From positions 496,001 to 560,000 of the forward strand of contig NZ_MTZV01000006.1 in assembly GCF_002362315.1 (NCBI RefSeq): a DNA stretch of 64,000 nucleotides, written 5' to 3'. Below, one piece after another: positions 1 to 8,728 of the stretch. The notes below the pieces were generated by a model that was not told the DNA's origin, made no database searches, and saw only the letters and a list, made by a program, of their open reading frames with translations. Origin of the DNA: Paraburkholderia acidicola (GTDB lineage: Bacteria > Pseudomonadota > Gammaproteobacteria > Burkholderiales > Burkholderiaceae). Every line of letters begins with the position of its first letter. Within the stretch, counting starts at the first letter, position 1. A program made the translations under genes and the position numbers.

Positions 1-198
1 GCGATGACGATCGAGTCCGAACACTTTCATCCGGGTCTGCCCGAACACGTGCAGCGCAATCGCCTGTTACTGCTCGGCATCATGCATGCCGCGGGCTTCA
101 TGCACATCAAGAGCGAATGGTGGCATTACGAGTTGCCCGGTTCCCGTACGCTGCCTCTGATCGACGACACCGAAAGCGGCCTATTGCATCTCATGTAA
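1..198 (+). CDS. ddpX: D-alanyl-D-alanine dipeptidase, C-terminal end (partial)
   Basis: Only the last 65 or so codons are in the window; the start lies upstream of base 1. The frame is open from the first base to a TAA at 196-198. The segment carries SEWWHYEL, the VanX/DdpX signature in which Glu is the catalytic base and His a zinc ligand, and an upstream ESEHFHPG stretch. VanX-family enzymes hydrolyse D-Ala-D-Ala released from peptidoglycan. The ddpABCDF-type transporter directly downstream is the same arrangement as E. coli ddpXABCDF, which supports the call. The family is known; recycling as its role here is inferred from context. Confidence 0.88.
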   Translation, partial: AMTIESEHFHPGLPEHVQRNRLLLLGIMHAAGFMHIKSEWWHYELPGSRTLPLIDDTESGLLHLM

Positions 199-245
199 TG
201 GCGTGGTTCCCTGACAGACTCTCCCCCATCCCTTATGGAGCGAGT

Positions 246-1853
246 ATGAAACTGGTATTGCGCAATGCACTGGCGGCTGCAGCGATCGCCTCCGCCTTGA
301 CCTTGTCATTCACCGCGGTCAGCCCCGCCGCTGCGGCGACACCGAAAGACATGTTCGTCATGGCGACGTTCCTCGATGAATTCACCACGCTCGATCCCGG
401 TGAGATCTACGAACTGGTGCCCGAAGAATATGTGGCCAATACCTATGACCGGCTCGTGCGCGTCGATCTGAAAGACCCGTCGAAGTTCAACGGCGATGTC
501 GCGCAATCATGGTCCGTCAGTTCCGATGGCCTGACTTTCACGTTCAAGATCCGCCCCGGTCTCAAGTTCCACTCGGGTAATCCGTTGACTGCCGATGACG
601 TCGCGTGGTCGATCCAGCGCACGGTCCTGCTCGACAAGGGGGCGGCCGCCGTGCTGCAAGGCATCGGTCTGACCAAAGACAATGCGCTGACTAACGTCAG
701 GAAGATCGACGACACCACCGTCAGTGTGACGACCGACCAGAAATACGCCCCGACCTTCGTCCTGAACGTGCTCGGCGCGTGGCCTGCCTCGGTGGTCGAC
801 AAGCAGTTGTTGCTCTCGCACCAGAAAGGCAATGACTTCGGCAACGACTGGCTGCGCACCAACGAGGCCGGTTCCGGCGCCTATAAGCTCGTCAAGTGGA
901 CGGCCAACGACAGCATCGTGCTGCAGCGCTTCGACGGTTATCGCTTGCCGCTCGCGATGAAGCGCATTGTGCTGCGTCACGTGCCGGAAGCATCGAGCCA
1001 GCGCTTGCTGCTCGAGAACGGCGACGTCGATGTGGCGCGCAATCTGAGCCCGGACGATCTGACCGCGCTGACAAAATCCGGCAAGGCGTATACCACCGCC
1101 GTGCCGCAGGCAACGCTCCTGTATCTCGGCCTCAACGTCAAAAATCCGAACCTCGCGAAGCCGGAAGTCCAGCAAGCCATGAAATGGCTGATCGACTATA
1201 ACGGCATCCAGAGCAATGTCGCGAAGACCACCTACAAGGTGCACGAAACGTTTCTTCCGGAAGGTTTTCTCGGCGCGCTGAACACGAATCCGTACCAGCA
1301 GAACGTCGCCAAGGCCAAGGCATTGCTCGTCAAAGCCGGACTGCCGAATGGTTTTTCCGTCACGATGGACGTGCGTAACGGCTATCCATACGGTGAAATC
1401 GCCGAGGCCGTACAGGCCAATCTCGCCCAGGGCGGTATCAAGGTGCAACTCATCCCGGGCGACAACAAGCAGACGCTGGCGAAGTATCGTTCGCGCTCGC
1501 ACGACATCTATATCGGCGAATGGTCGGCGGACTACATCGATCCGCACAGCAACGCGCAGGGCTTCACCTGGAATCCGGACAATTCCGAGAAGTCCGCCTA
1601 CAAGATGCTCGCGTGGCGCAACTCGTGGGATATTCCCGATCTGACGAAGGAGACCAACGCGGCGCTTGCGGAATCATCAACGGCGAAGCGCGCCGAGATG
1701 TACCAGACGATGCAGAAGCAGATGCTCGCCAACTCGCCCTTCGTGATCATGTTCCAGCAGGTCTCGCAGGTGGCTGCGCGACCGGGCGTGACGGGGCTCG
1801 AGGTGGGTCCGATCAATGACCTCGTGTCGTATCGCGATCTGAAGAAGCAGTAA
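246..1853 (+). CDS. ddpA: Periplasmic dipeptide-binding protein of ABC importer (DdpA-like)
   Basis: A 535-residue family 5 extracellular solute-binding protein (SBP_bac_5). I start it at 246 because a GGAG lies 5 bases upstream and the first residues form a clean signal peptide, with a basic start, a hydrophobic stretch and an AAAA cleavage region near residue 35. Open frame upstream of 246 overlaps ddpX and is ignored. The mature protein has typical features: LKFHSGNPLTADDVAWS near residue 110 and GSGAYKLVKW near 215. It should bind the dipeptide in the periplasm and hand it to the two permeases that follow. Substrate D-Ala-D-Ala is inferred from the ddpX neighbour; peptide or opine substrates are alternatives. 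Confidence 0.88.
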   Translation: MKLVLRNALAAAAIASALTLSFTAVSPAAAATPKDMFVMATFLDEFTTLDPGEIYELVPEEYVANTYDRLVRVDLKDPSKFNGDVAQSWSVSSDGLTFTFKIRPGLKFHSGNPLTADDVAWSIQRTVLLDKGAAAVLQGIGLTKDNALTNVRKIDDTTVSVTTDQKYAPTFVLNVLGAWPASVVDKQLLLSHQKGNDFGNDWLRTNEAGSGAYKLVKWTANDSIVLQRFDGYRLPLAMKRIVLRHVPEASSQRLLLENGDVDVARNLSPDDLTALTKSGKAYTTAVPQATLLYLGLNVKNPNLAKPEVQQAMKWLIDYNGIQSNVAKTTYKVHETFLPEGFLGALNTNPYQQNVAKAKALLVKAGLPNGFSVTMDVRNGYPYGEIAEAVQANLAQGGIKVQLIPGDNKQTLAKYRSRSHDIYIGEWSADYIDPHSNAQGFTWNPDNSEKSAYKMLAWRNSWDIPDLTKETNAALAESSTAKRAEMYQTMQKQMLANSPFVIMFQQVSQVAARPGVTGLEVGPINDLVSYRDLKKQ

Positions 1854-1908
1854 CGTATGCGTCGAAGGCGCCGCTTTCCTGGCTTCGCCTTCGACCGGGG
1901 AACCCATC

Positions 1909-2979
1909 ATGTCGACGCCCCTCACGACGTTCGAACGCATCCGTGTGCTCTCAGCCGAACGCGCCAGTGTGCGCTGGACCTTGCGCCTCGTGCGCTGGAT
2001 CATCACGCTCGCGATCACCTTCACCGGCTTGCTGGCGGTGACCTTCGTGATTGGTCGCAAGATACCGATCGACCCGGTGCTGGCGATTCTCGGCGATCGC
2101 GCGTCGGCGACGGCGTACGCGGCGGCCCGTCTGCAGCTCGGGCTCGACAAGCCGCTCGCTGTGCAGTTCCTGATCTACGCGCGCGATGTGCTGCACGGCA
2201 ACTTCGGCATGTCGCTGCTGACGGCGCACCCTGTCATCGAAGACATCCAGCGCGTGTTCCCCGCGACACTCGAACTCGCGACGCTGTCGACCCTCATCGG
2301 CATCCTGATCGGTGTGCCGTTAGGCGTGATCGCCGCCGTGCGTCACAACCGCTGGATCGATCACGTTGCACGCTTTGTCGGCCTCGTCGGCAGTTCGGTG
2401 CCGGTGTTCTGGCTAGGGCTGATGGGACTGCTGCTGTTCTATGCGAAGCTGCACTGGGTAGCGGGCCCGGGGCGCATCGATCCCGTCTTTGACGGCATGG
2501 TCGATACGCATACAGGCAGCCTGCTCGTCGATTCGCTGATCGCGGGCGAATGGGACGTGTTCTTCAATGCGTTCTCGCATATCGCGCTGCCTGCGGCCAT
2601 CCTCGGCTACTACTCGGTTGCCTATCTGAGCCGGATGACGCGTTCGTTCATGCTCGATCAGATGAGCCAGGAGTACATCATCACGGCACGCGCGAAAGGC
2701 TTGCCCGAGCGCCGGGTGATCTGGCGTCACGCCTTCGGCAATATCGCCGTGCCGCTGCTGACCGTCATCGCCCTCACCTACAGCTATCTGCTCGAAGGCT
2801 CCGTGCTGACCGAAATCGTCTTCGCCTGGCCCGGTATCGGTTCGTACCTGACGGGCGCGCTGCTGAATGCAGATATGAACGCGGTGCTGGGCAGCACGCT
2901 CGTGATCGGTGTCACGTTCATCGCACTCAATCTGCTGACCGACGCGCTTTATCGCGTGTTCGATCCGCGCGCCCGCTGA
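1909..2979 (+). CDS. ddpB: Dipeptide ABC transporter permease 1 (DdpB-like)
   Basis: A 356-residue inner-membrane permease of the DppB/OppB family. It has an N-terminal membrane segment (about residues 25-50), a periplasmic loop, and the binding-protein-dependent transport domain from about 115 on. The EAA cytoplasmic loop that docks to the ATPase is visible in the stretch IITARAKGLPERRVIWRHA, near residue 260. A GGGGAA purine run lies just before the ATG. It is 55 bases after ddpA and 64 bases before the next permease start, so it is part of the same operon. It forms the channel together with the DdpC-like protein. Confidence 0.88.
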   Translation: MSTPLTTFERIRVLSAERASVRWTLRLVRWIITLAITFTGLLAVTFVIGRKIPIDPVLAILGDRASATAYAAARLQLGLDKPLAVQFLIYARDVLHGNFGMSLLTAHPVIEDIQRVFPATLELATLSTLIGILIGVPLGVIAAVRHNRWIDHVARFVGLVGSSVPVFWLGLMGLLLFYAKLHWVAGPGRIDPVFDGMVDTHTGSLLVDSLIAGEWDVFFNAFSHIALPAAILGYYSVAYLSRMTRSFMLDQMSQEYIITARAKGLPERRVIWRHAFGNIAVPLLTVIALTYSYLLEGSVLTEIVFAWPGIGSYLTGALLNADMNAVLGSTLVIGVTFIALNLLTDALYRVFDPRAR

Positions 2980-3043
2980 TGTTGCAGAAACTTCTCACGT
3001 GCGTCCTCCGTCCGATCACTCAATGCAAACGCAGGACTGGCCG

Positions 3044-3958
3044 ATGAATGCCGCGCCCCGACGATGGAAAGACTGGCTGCTAAGCGACACGCCCGCGTCA
3101 CGCAAACAGGCCGCGCTCGGGCTTGCGTATCGGCGCTGGCAACGCTTCGCGAGTAATCCGTTATCTGTGTTTGGTCTGGTCATTCTTGCCTTGCTGATCA
3201 TCGTCTCGGCAATCGGACCGCTAGTCGCGCCGCACGATCCGCTGCAGCAAGTACTCTCCGACCGCCTTCTGCCGCCCGGTTCGCCGTCGCACTGGTTCGG
3301 CACCGACCAGCTGGGTCGCGACATCTTTTCGCGGTTGATCTACGGTTCGCGGCTCACGCTTTCGATTGCGATACTCGTCGTGGTGATCGTGGTGCCCGTT
3401 GGCCTGATGATCGGCACCACCGCCGGTTTCTTTGGTGGCTGGGTCGATAACGTGCTGATGCGGATCACCGACGTGGCGCTCGCGTTTCCGAAGATCGTGC
3501 TTGCGCTCGCGTTTGCCGCAGCACTGGGACCGGGTGTCATCAACGCGGTGATCGCGATTTCGATTACTGCGTGGCCCGCCTACGCACGTCTCGCAAGAGC
3601 GGAGACCCTGCGGCTCGTGCAGGCCGATTTCATTCACGTCGCGCGGTTGCAGGGCGCGTCGCGGCTGCGCATCCTGTTGCGCTATATCGTGCCGCTGTGT
3701 TCGTCGTCGGTGATCGTGCGCGCGACGCTGGATATGGCCGGCGTCATTCTCACCGTCGCGGGTCTCGGCTTTCTGGGCCTCGGCACGCAACCGCCGAGCC
3801 CCGAGTGGGGTTACATGGTCGCCTCGGGCCGCAACGTGCTGCTCGACGCGTGGTGGGTGGCCACCATTCCGGGCTGCGCGATTCTGCTGGTGAGCCTCGC
3901 CTTCAACCTGCTCGGCGACGGTCTGCGCGACGTCTTCGATCCGCGCCAGGGAGGTTGA
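3044..3958 (+). CDS. ddpC: Dipeptide ABC transporter permease 2 (DdpC-like)
   Basis: A 304-residue DppC/OppC-type permease. The ATG at 3044 is preferred because AGGA sits 7 bases upstream; an in-frame GTG at 2999 and an ATG at 3023 are alternatives that only add a poorly conserved leader. The family N-terminal signature PHDPLQQ precedes HWFGTDQLGRDIFSRLIYGSR (around residues 85-105), followed by about five membrane segments. The EAA loop is around FIHVARLQGASRLRIL. The C-terminus NLLGDGLRDVFDPR is characteristic of the family. It stops 2 bases before the ATG of the ATPase gene, so the two are translationally close. Confidence 0.88.
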   Translation: MNAAPRRWKDWLLSDTPASRKQAALGLAYRRWQRFASNPLSVFGLVILALLIIVSAIGPLVAPHDPLQQVLSDRLLPPGSPSHWFGTDQLGRDIFSRLIYGSRLTLSIAILVVVIVVPVGLMIGTTAGFFGGWVDNVLMRITDVALAFPKIVLALAFAAALGPGVINAVIAISITAWPAYARLARAETLRLVQADFIHVARLQGASRLRILLRYIVPLCSSSVIVRATLDMAGVILTVAGLGFLGLGTQPPSPEWGYMVASGRNVLLDAWWVATIPGCAILLVSLAFNLLGDGLRDVFDPRQGG

Positions 3959-3960
3959 TC

Positions 3961-4851
3961 ATGTCCGTCGATACGACCAAACCGTTGTGTGAAATCGATA
4001 ACCTGCGAATAGGTTTTCGCGGTCACGACGGTGTATTGACGGAAGCCGTACGTGGCCTGTCGCTGACACTGAATCGCGGCGAGCGACTGGGTATCGTCGG
4101 TGAATCCGGTTCCGGCAAATCGCTGACTGGACGCGCGCTGCTCGGCCTGCTGCCGCCTGATGCGCAATTCGATGCGAAGGCGATGAAGTTCGATGGTCAG
4201 GATCTGCTGGCGATGTCGGCACGCAAGCGCCGGCAACTGTGCGGCCAGCAGATGGGCATGATCCTGCAGGATCCGAAGTATTCGCTGAACCCGGTGATGA
4301 CCGTCGCGCAGCAGATGCGCGAAGCGTTCGATCTGCATGGTCCGAAGCTCGGACGTCGCGAGATGCGCGAGAAGATCGTCGCCGCGCTGGCAGCGGTGCA
4401 CATCCGCGATCCGGAACGTGTCGTTGATGCTTACCCTCACGAGTTATCGGGCGGCATGGGACAACGCGTGATGATCGCCATGATGGTGTCGTCGGGCCCG
4501 CGACTGCTCATCGCCGACGAGCCGACCAGTGCGCTCGACGTGCTCGTTTCGATGCAGGTACTCAGTGTGCTCGACGAGATGATCGACAAGCACGACACGG
4601 GCCTCATTTTTATCAGCCATGACCTGCCGCTCGTGATGTCGTTCTGCGACCGCGTCGTCGTGATGTACGCGGGGCGCGAAGTGGAAACCTGCGCGGCACG
4701 CGATCTCGTCCACGCCCAGCATCCTTATACGCGCGGCCTGCTTGCAGCCAATCCGCCGCTCGTCAATCCGCCCGATGAACTGCCGGTGCTTGAGCGGGAT
4801 GCCGCGTGGCTTACGCAAGCGCAACCGCATCCGGCAGGAGCGTCAACATGA
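3961..4851 (+). CDS. ddpD: Dipeptide ABC transporter ATP-binding protein 1 (DdpD-like)
   Basis: A 296-residue OppD/DppD-type ATPase. Walker A is GESGSGKS near residue 45, the signature is LSGGMGQRVMIAMM near 162, and Walker B is LLIADEPTSALD near 180. The C-terminal HPYTRGLLAANPP stretch is the usual oligopeptide-ATPase tail. GGGAGG lies 6 bases before the ATG. I see no cysteine-rich 4Fe-4S C-terminus like that of many OppD proteins. Its stop overlaps the next ATG as ATGA (4848-4851), which fits coupled translation of the two ATPase subunits of one importer. Confidence 0.88.
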   Translation: MSVDTTKPLCEIDNLRIGFRGHDGVLTEAVRGLSLTLNRGERLGIVGESGSGKSLTGRALLGLLPPDAQFDAKAMKFDGQDLLAMSARKRRQLCGQQMGMILQDPKYSLNPVMTVAQQMREAFDLHGPKLGRREMREKIVAALAAVHIRDPERVVDAYPHELSGGMGQRVMIAMMVSSGPRLLIADEPTSALDVLVSMQVLSVLDEMIDKHDTGLIFISHDLPLVMSFCDRVVVMYAGREVETCAARDLVHAQHPYTRGLLAANPPLVNPPDELPVLERDAAWLTQAQPHPAGAST

Positions 4852-5630
4852 TCGACGTCAACGCCCTCACGGTCCGCTTCAGGACGAAAACCGGCTATGT
4901 AGACGCGGTGCGCGAAGCGAGCTTTCATGTCGACGAAGGCGAAGTGTTCGGACTGGTCGGCGAATCCGGATCCGGCAAGTCGACGATCCTGCGCGCATTG
5001 ACCGGCCTTGCGCCGATCGCCGGCGGTCATATCAAGGTCGGTTCGCACGTGCCCGGAGAAAAGCGCGACCGCTCGTTTCGACGCGACGTACAGATGGTGT
5101 TTCAGGACCCTTATGGTTCGCTCCATCCGCGCTTCACCGTCGATCAAACCCTGCGCGAACCGCTCACCATCAACCGTATCGATCGGCAGGATGAACGCAT
5201 CGTCGATGCGCTGCGCGAAGTCGGCCTCGCGCCGGCATATCGCTTTCGCTATCCGCATCAGTTGTCGGGGGGCCAGCGGCAACGCGTTGCAATCGCGCGG
5301 GCGCTGATTGTCGAACCGCGCGTACTGCTGCTCGATGAGCCGACGTCCGCACTCGATGTGTCCGTGCAGGCCGAGATTCTCAACCTGCTACGACGGCTGC
5401 ATCGCGAGCGCCGGCTGACCATGGTGCTGGTCAGCCACAATTTCGCCGTGGTCGGTTTTCTTTGCCAGCGCGTCGCCGTCATGCGCAATGGCGAAATCGT
5501 CGAGCAGCGCGATATCGCGTCGATTCGCGCGCAGCAGGTCGAGCATGAATACACGCGCAGCCTGTTGCTCGCGACCTCCGGATATCGGCGCGAGCCGGTT
5601 CAGCTAATTAGCGCGGATGAGCGCGGTTAA
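4848..5630 (+). CDS. ddpF: Dipeptide ABC transporter ATP-binding protein 2 (DdpF-like)
   Basis: A 260-residue OppF/DppF-type ATPase, the partner of the preceding subunit. Walker A is GESGSGKST near residue 38, the Q-loop is MVFQDPYGSLHP, the signature is LSGGQRQRVAIARA, and Walker B is VLLLDEPTSALDVS. The start at 4848 is set by CAGGAG 7 bases upstream and by the ATGA overlap with the previous gene; open frame upstream is inside ddpD. This is the last gene of the importer operon. The following 119 bases contain an inverted repeat that may end transcription. Confidence 0.88.
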   Translation: MIDVNALTVRFRTKTGYVDAVREASFHVDEGEVFGLVGESGSGKSTILRALTGLAPIAGGHIKVGSHVPGEKRDRSFRRDVQMVFQDPYGSLHPRFTVDQTLREPLTINRIDRQDERIVDALREVGLAPAYRFRYPHQLSGGQRQRVAIARALIVEPRVLLLDEPTSALDVSVQAEILNLLRRLHRERRLTMVLVSHNFAVVGFLCQRVAVMRNGEIVEQRDIASIRAQQVEHEYTRSLLLATSGYRREPVQLISADERG

Positions 5631-5679
5631 GCATGCGTTAACCTTTCATCGACTAGATTCGTCGGTTATGCAATCAACC

Positions 5680-5714
5680 TTGTCGGCGCGGCGCGCAGAA
5701 CCTTGCGCCGACAA
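5680..5714 (+). terminator. Inverted repeat after the dipeptide importer operon
   Basis: Perfect 10-bp arms TTGTCGGCGC (5680-5689) and GCGCCGACAA (5705-5714) with a 15-base loop, 50 bases after the last ABC gene. There is no T run after it on either strand, so intrinsic termination is uncertain. It could instead be an RNA structure ahead of the next gene. Confidence 0.35.
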
Positions 5715-5749
5715 CGCCTGACGAATCTTCGATAGAAAGGGAGTACGAG

Positions 5750-6538
5750 ATGAATGGAAGTAGTGTGAACTTCGCGAGACAAGCCGTCAGCAAGGTTCCC
5801 GAAGTGACGCTCGGCTTCTGGGTGATCAAGGTGGCCGCCACGACACTGGGCGAAACCGGCGGTGACTGGGTATCGATGTCGCTGAACCTTGGGTACCTGG
5901 TGGGATCGGCGATTTTCCTCGTGTTGTTCATTGGCCTCGTTTCCGCGCAGGTGAAGGCACGCGATTTCCATCGCTTCCTCTACTGGGCAACGATTGTCGC
6001 CACGACGACGCTCGGCACGACCCTGGCGGATTTCGCCGATCGGTCGCTGGGTGTCGGTTATCCCGGAGGCACTGCCATCGTCGTTGCCTTGCTGATCGTG
6101 AGCCTGGCGATGTGGTATCGGTCGGAGGGAACGGTCTCGGTCGAGAGCATCGTTACCACCAGAGCCGAATGGTTCTACTGGATCACCATCCTGTACTCGC
6201 AGACGCTCGGTACCGCACTTGGAGACTGGGTGGCGGGCGACGATCGCGGCGGTCTGGGGATTGGATACGAATACGGTGCGTTACTCTTTGGCGCCGGTCT
6301 GGTGGTGGTTGCCGTGCTTTATTTCTCGACACGCGTATCGCGCACGGCGCTGTTCTGGGCGGCGTTCATTTTGACGCGGCCACTCGGTGCGACGTTGGGC
6401 GACTTCCTCGATAAACCGGTGGCACAGGGTGGGCTGCACATCAGCAGATTGTTTGCCTCCGCAATCCTGCTTGCTTTCATCGTGGCTTGTATCGTGCTGA
6501 TACCGCAGCGTTCCGCGAAGCCGCAGCAGGCGGTGTGA
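5750..6538 (+). CDS. COG4705-type multi-repeat membrane protein of unknown function
   Basis: A 262-residue integral membrane protein that I match to the uncharacterised COG4705 family. A related motif occurs four times at roughly even spacing: ATTLGETGGDW (residue 26), TTTLGTTLADF (82), SQTLGTALGDW (144) and TRPLGATLGDF (207). Each precedes a short polar loop and further hydrophobic segments. This suggests an internally duplicated transporter-like fold with conserved Thr and acidic residues inside the membrane. GGGAG lies 7 bases before the ATG. It stands alone, 119 bases after the ddp genes and 136 before the peroxidase. The function is unknown; the repeat architecture is read directly. Confidence 0.75.
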   Translation: MNGSSVNFARQAVSKVPEVTLGFWVIKVAATTLGETGGDWVSMSLNLGYLVGSAIFLVLFIGLVSAQVKARDFHRFLYWATIVATTTLGTTLADFADRSLGVGYPGGTAIVVALLIVSLAMWYRSEGTVSVESIVTTRAEWFYWITILYSQTLGTALGDWVAGDDRGGLGIGYEYGALLFGAGLVVVAVLYFSTRVSRTALFWAAFILTRPLGATLGDFLDKPVAQGGLHISRLFASAILLAFIVACIVLIPQRSAKPQQAV

Positions 6539-6674
6539 TCGTGTGAGCACGCGAAGAACCGACGAAGCCCGTCGTGCGTGCCAGCGAGATTGCACCCTTC
6601 GCACAGTTTGATGGCGCAATTGTCGCGACCCTGCTAGATTTCGACTCAGCCGAATCGTTGCCCCGGAGAGATCG

Positions 6675-7736
6675 ATGGCAGACAAACCGACTTCCAGCGG
6701 ATCCCCACTCCGTTCGCTGGTCCTGATTGCCGTTATCGTGGTTGCGCTCGTCGCAGCCTTTGCCTATACGGGAGGCTGGCTTACTCCGAATCGCCTGACC
6801 CCTGCCAAGATCGTTGACGCGCTGGCGCCGCCCGGTGGCCCTGCCCCCGGCTACCGGCGCAATCACGCTAAAGGCATCTGCTTCACCGGTAGCTTCGAAT
6901 CGAATGGCGCGGCGGCGAGTCTGTCCAAAGCGCCGATGCTCGCGTCGGGCTCATACCCGGTCACAGGACGCTTTAACCTCGCGACACCGGTGCCCACCGC
7001 GCCGGACGGTACGGTTCGGGTACGCGGCCTCAGTCTGCGTATCGTTGCTGGCGATGGAAGCGAGTGGCGCACGGCGATGATCGATGCGCCCTTCTTCGCG
7101 GTGTCCACACCACAGGCCTTCTATGGTCTGCTTAAGGCAGTGGGCGACAAGAGCAACCCAGACGCGATGAAGAACTTCATCGGCGCGCATCCGGAATTCG
7201 GCAATTTTGCGAAGTGGGCGGGCAGTGCGCCGTGGACGGGTTCTTTCGCAGAAGAGCAATACAACAGCCTCAATAGCTTCATCCTCACCAATGCCGCTGG
7301 CGAACAGCAAGCCGTGCGCTGGTCTTTCGTGCCGGCCGCACAACCGGAGGCCGTCTCGCCCGATCAGTTGAAGGCACGCGGCGCCGACTTCCTCGATGCG
7401 GATATCACGCAACGCGTGCACAGCGCACCGCAACGATGGACACTGGTCTTCACGCTCGCCAACCCCGGTGACCCGACCGCCGATCCCACCAAGGCCTGGC
7501 CCGACGATCGGCGCAAGGTTGAAGCGGGAACGCTCGTGGTCAACACCATCGTGCCCGAAGCTGACGGACCGTGTCGCGATCTCAACTTCGATCCGACCGT
7601 CCTGCCATCCGGCATGCATGTTTCAGACGATCCGTTTCCCGCCGCGCGCTCTGCCGCCTACGCCGTATCGTTCGACCGGCGCACGGCGGAGGAGAAGAGC
7701 TATCCGCGGCATTCAGCGGCAGGAGACACGCCATGA
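6675..7736 (+). CDS. Membrane-anchored catalase-family (SrpA-like) heme peroxidase
   Basis: A 353-residue catalase-related peroxidase. An N-terminal hydrophobic segment (about residues 14-32) should anchor or export it. GYRRNHAKGICFTGSF near residue 60 contains the distal His of the shortened catalase core. AAYAVSFDRR near residue 330 matches the proximal heme-ligand Tyr region. It lacks the size of full catalases (about 480 or more residues), as is usual for SrpA-like proteins, which act as heme peroxidases. Its stop overlaps the start of a cytochrome b561 gene as ATGA, so an electron link between periplasmic peroxidase and membrane cytochrome is a reasonable inference. Peroxide detoxification is the likely role. 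Confidence 0.85.
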   Translation: MADKPTSSGSPLRSLVLIAVIVVALVAAFAYTGGWLTPNRLTPAKIVDALAPPGGPAPGYRRNHAKGICFTGSFESNGAAASLSKAPMLASGSYPVTGRFNLATPVPTAPDGTVRVRGLSLRIVAGDGSEWRTAMIDAPFFAVSTPQAFYGLLKAVGDKSNPDAMKNFIGAHPEFGNFAKWAGSAPWTGSFAEEQYNSLNSFILTNAAGEQQAVRWSFVPAAQPEAVSPDQLKARGADFLDADITQRVHSAPQRWTLVFTLANPGDPTADPTKAWPDDRRKVEAGTLVVNTIVPEADGPCRDLNFDPTVLPSGMHVSDDPFPAARSAAYAVSFDRRTAEEKSYPRHSAAGDTP

Positions 7737-8266
7737 GTCCGACACTCAATCGCTTCACACCGCTGCAGCGCGCGCTTCACTGGATCATGGCGATCTGCAT
7801 CCTGGCGATGCTGTTTATCGGCGTCGGGATGGTGTCGACCGTGCGCCCTACCTATCTTTCGCTGGTATCGATTCATAAGCCGCTCGGCATCGCGATACTG
7901 GTGCTCGCGCTGATTCGTGTTGTGGTCAGGTTGACGCGAGGCGCACCGCCGTTGCCAGCATCGATGCCGGAACCGATGAAACTTGCCGCGCACCTGTCGC
8001 ACCTCGCGTTCTACATCCTGATGATTGCGCTGCCGCTGATCGGTTGGGGCATGCTGTCGGCGGCTGATTATCCGGTCGTGGTGTTCGGCATTCATCTCCC
8101 CGCCTTCCTGCCGCATAGCGACAGCTTGCACACGCTGCTGTGGAACGCGCACAGAGTGCTCGCGTTGTGCTTCTTTGCGCTCATCGTGCTGCATCTCGCG
8201 GCAGCACTTTTGCATGCGCTGGTCAGACGCGATGGTGTCTTCCAGACGATGGCGTCCTGGCGATAA
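7733..8266 (+). CDS. Cytochrome b561
   Basis: A 177-residue four-helix diheme-type cytochrome b561. The His residues expected as heme ligands occur in ALHWIMA (residue 16), IHKPLG (around 48), and in the later helices as HLSHLAF and HLAAALLH. The start at 7733 overlaps the peroxidase stop, with AGGAGA 8 bases upstream. The open frame further upstream lies within the peroxidase gene. The pairing with a catalase-family peroxidase is common in proteobacteria and suggests transfer of quinol electrons to the periplasmic peroxidase; this is inference. Confidence 0.87.
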   Translation: MSPTLNRFTPLQRALHWIMAICILAMLFIGVGMVSTVRPTYLSLVSIHKPLGIAILVLALIRVVVRLTRGAPPLPASMPEPMKLAAHLSHLAFYILMIALPLIGWGMLSAADYPVVVFGIHLPAFLPHSDSLHTLLWNAHRVLALCFFALIVLHLAAALLHALVRRDGVFQTMASWR

Positions 8267-8728
8267 GACGGCGGGGCCTACCTCCGCTAGTGAATGGCAG
8301 TGGGATGTCGCCGCCTCGCGTGAGCTTTTGCTTATCGCGGCGGCGCGCTGCAACATGCGGTAATCCATCCCCCAACTAACCCCGATTGCAAATCTCCGCA
8401 CGGCTCCGATGGAGTCGCTGCGCGTCTTTCTCCTCCCCGTTCGTGCTGCAGCGCAATCGCCTGCGAATCGTCTGCATATCGCAGCGCACAGCCATCCTTG
8501 CCGTCCCACGCCGGATTTACCGTCGCTTCGGCGCCGCGCGCCATGTTGCGGCACATCAAGGCCCACCTGACATCCATTCACGACACCTTATGCAAATCAT
8601 AAAAATGTTTAACTTTTGTAGTAACGCGAATCCCCCCACCATGCCTGAACGTCATTGCTGCAAGGTCCATCACCGCTTCTGTCGCCGGTGACACAAGAGC
8701 CGCGCAGTGACCCGCAGCAGGCGAAGTC
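8267..8728. other. Intergenic region before the oxalate genes
   Basis: 462 bases between cytochrome b561 and the oxalate antiporter. The first 300 bases are GC-rich and I find no recognisable gene in them. The last 120 bases are more AT-rich (for example AAATCATAAAAATGTTTAAC near 8594) and probably hold the promoter of the oxalate genes. No clear terminator follows cytochrome b561. Confidence 0.5.

Noticed and set aside
5625..5643. GGTTAA/TTAACC hairpin at the end of the dipeptide ABC operon
   Set aside because: Short, AT-paired, and overlaps the stop codon; unlikely to act as a terminator.
8332..8577. Minus-strand open frame of about 80 codons in the gap before oxlT (contains MCRNMARG and NPAWDGKDGC)
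   Set aside because: It shows some third-position GC bias but no ribosome-binding site and no family resemblance; it may be a decayed gene but cannot be supported.
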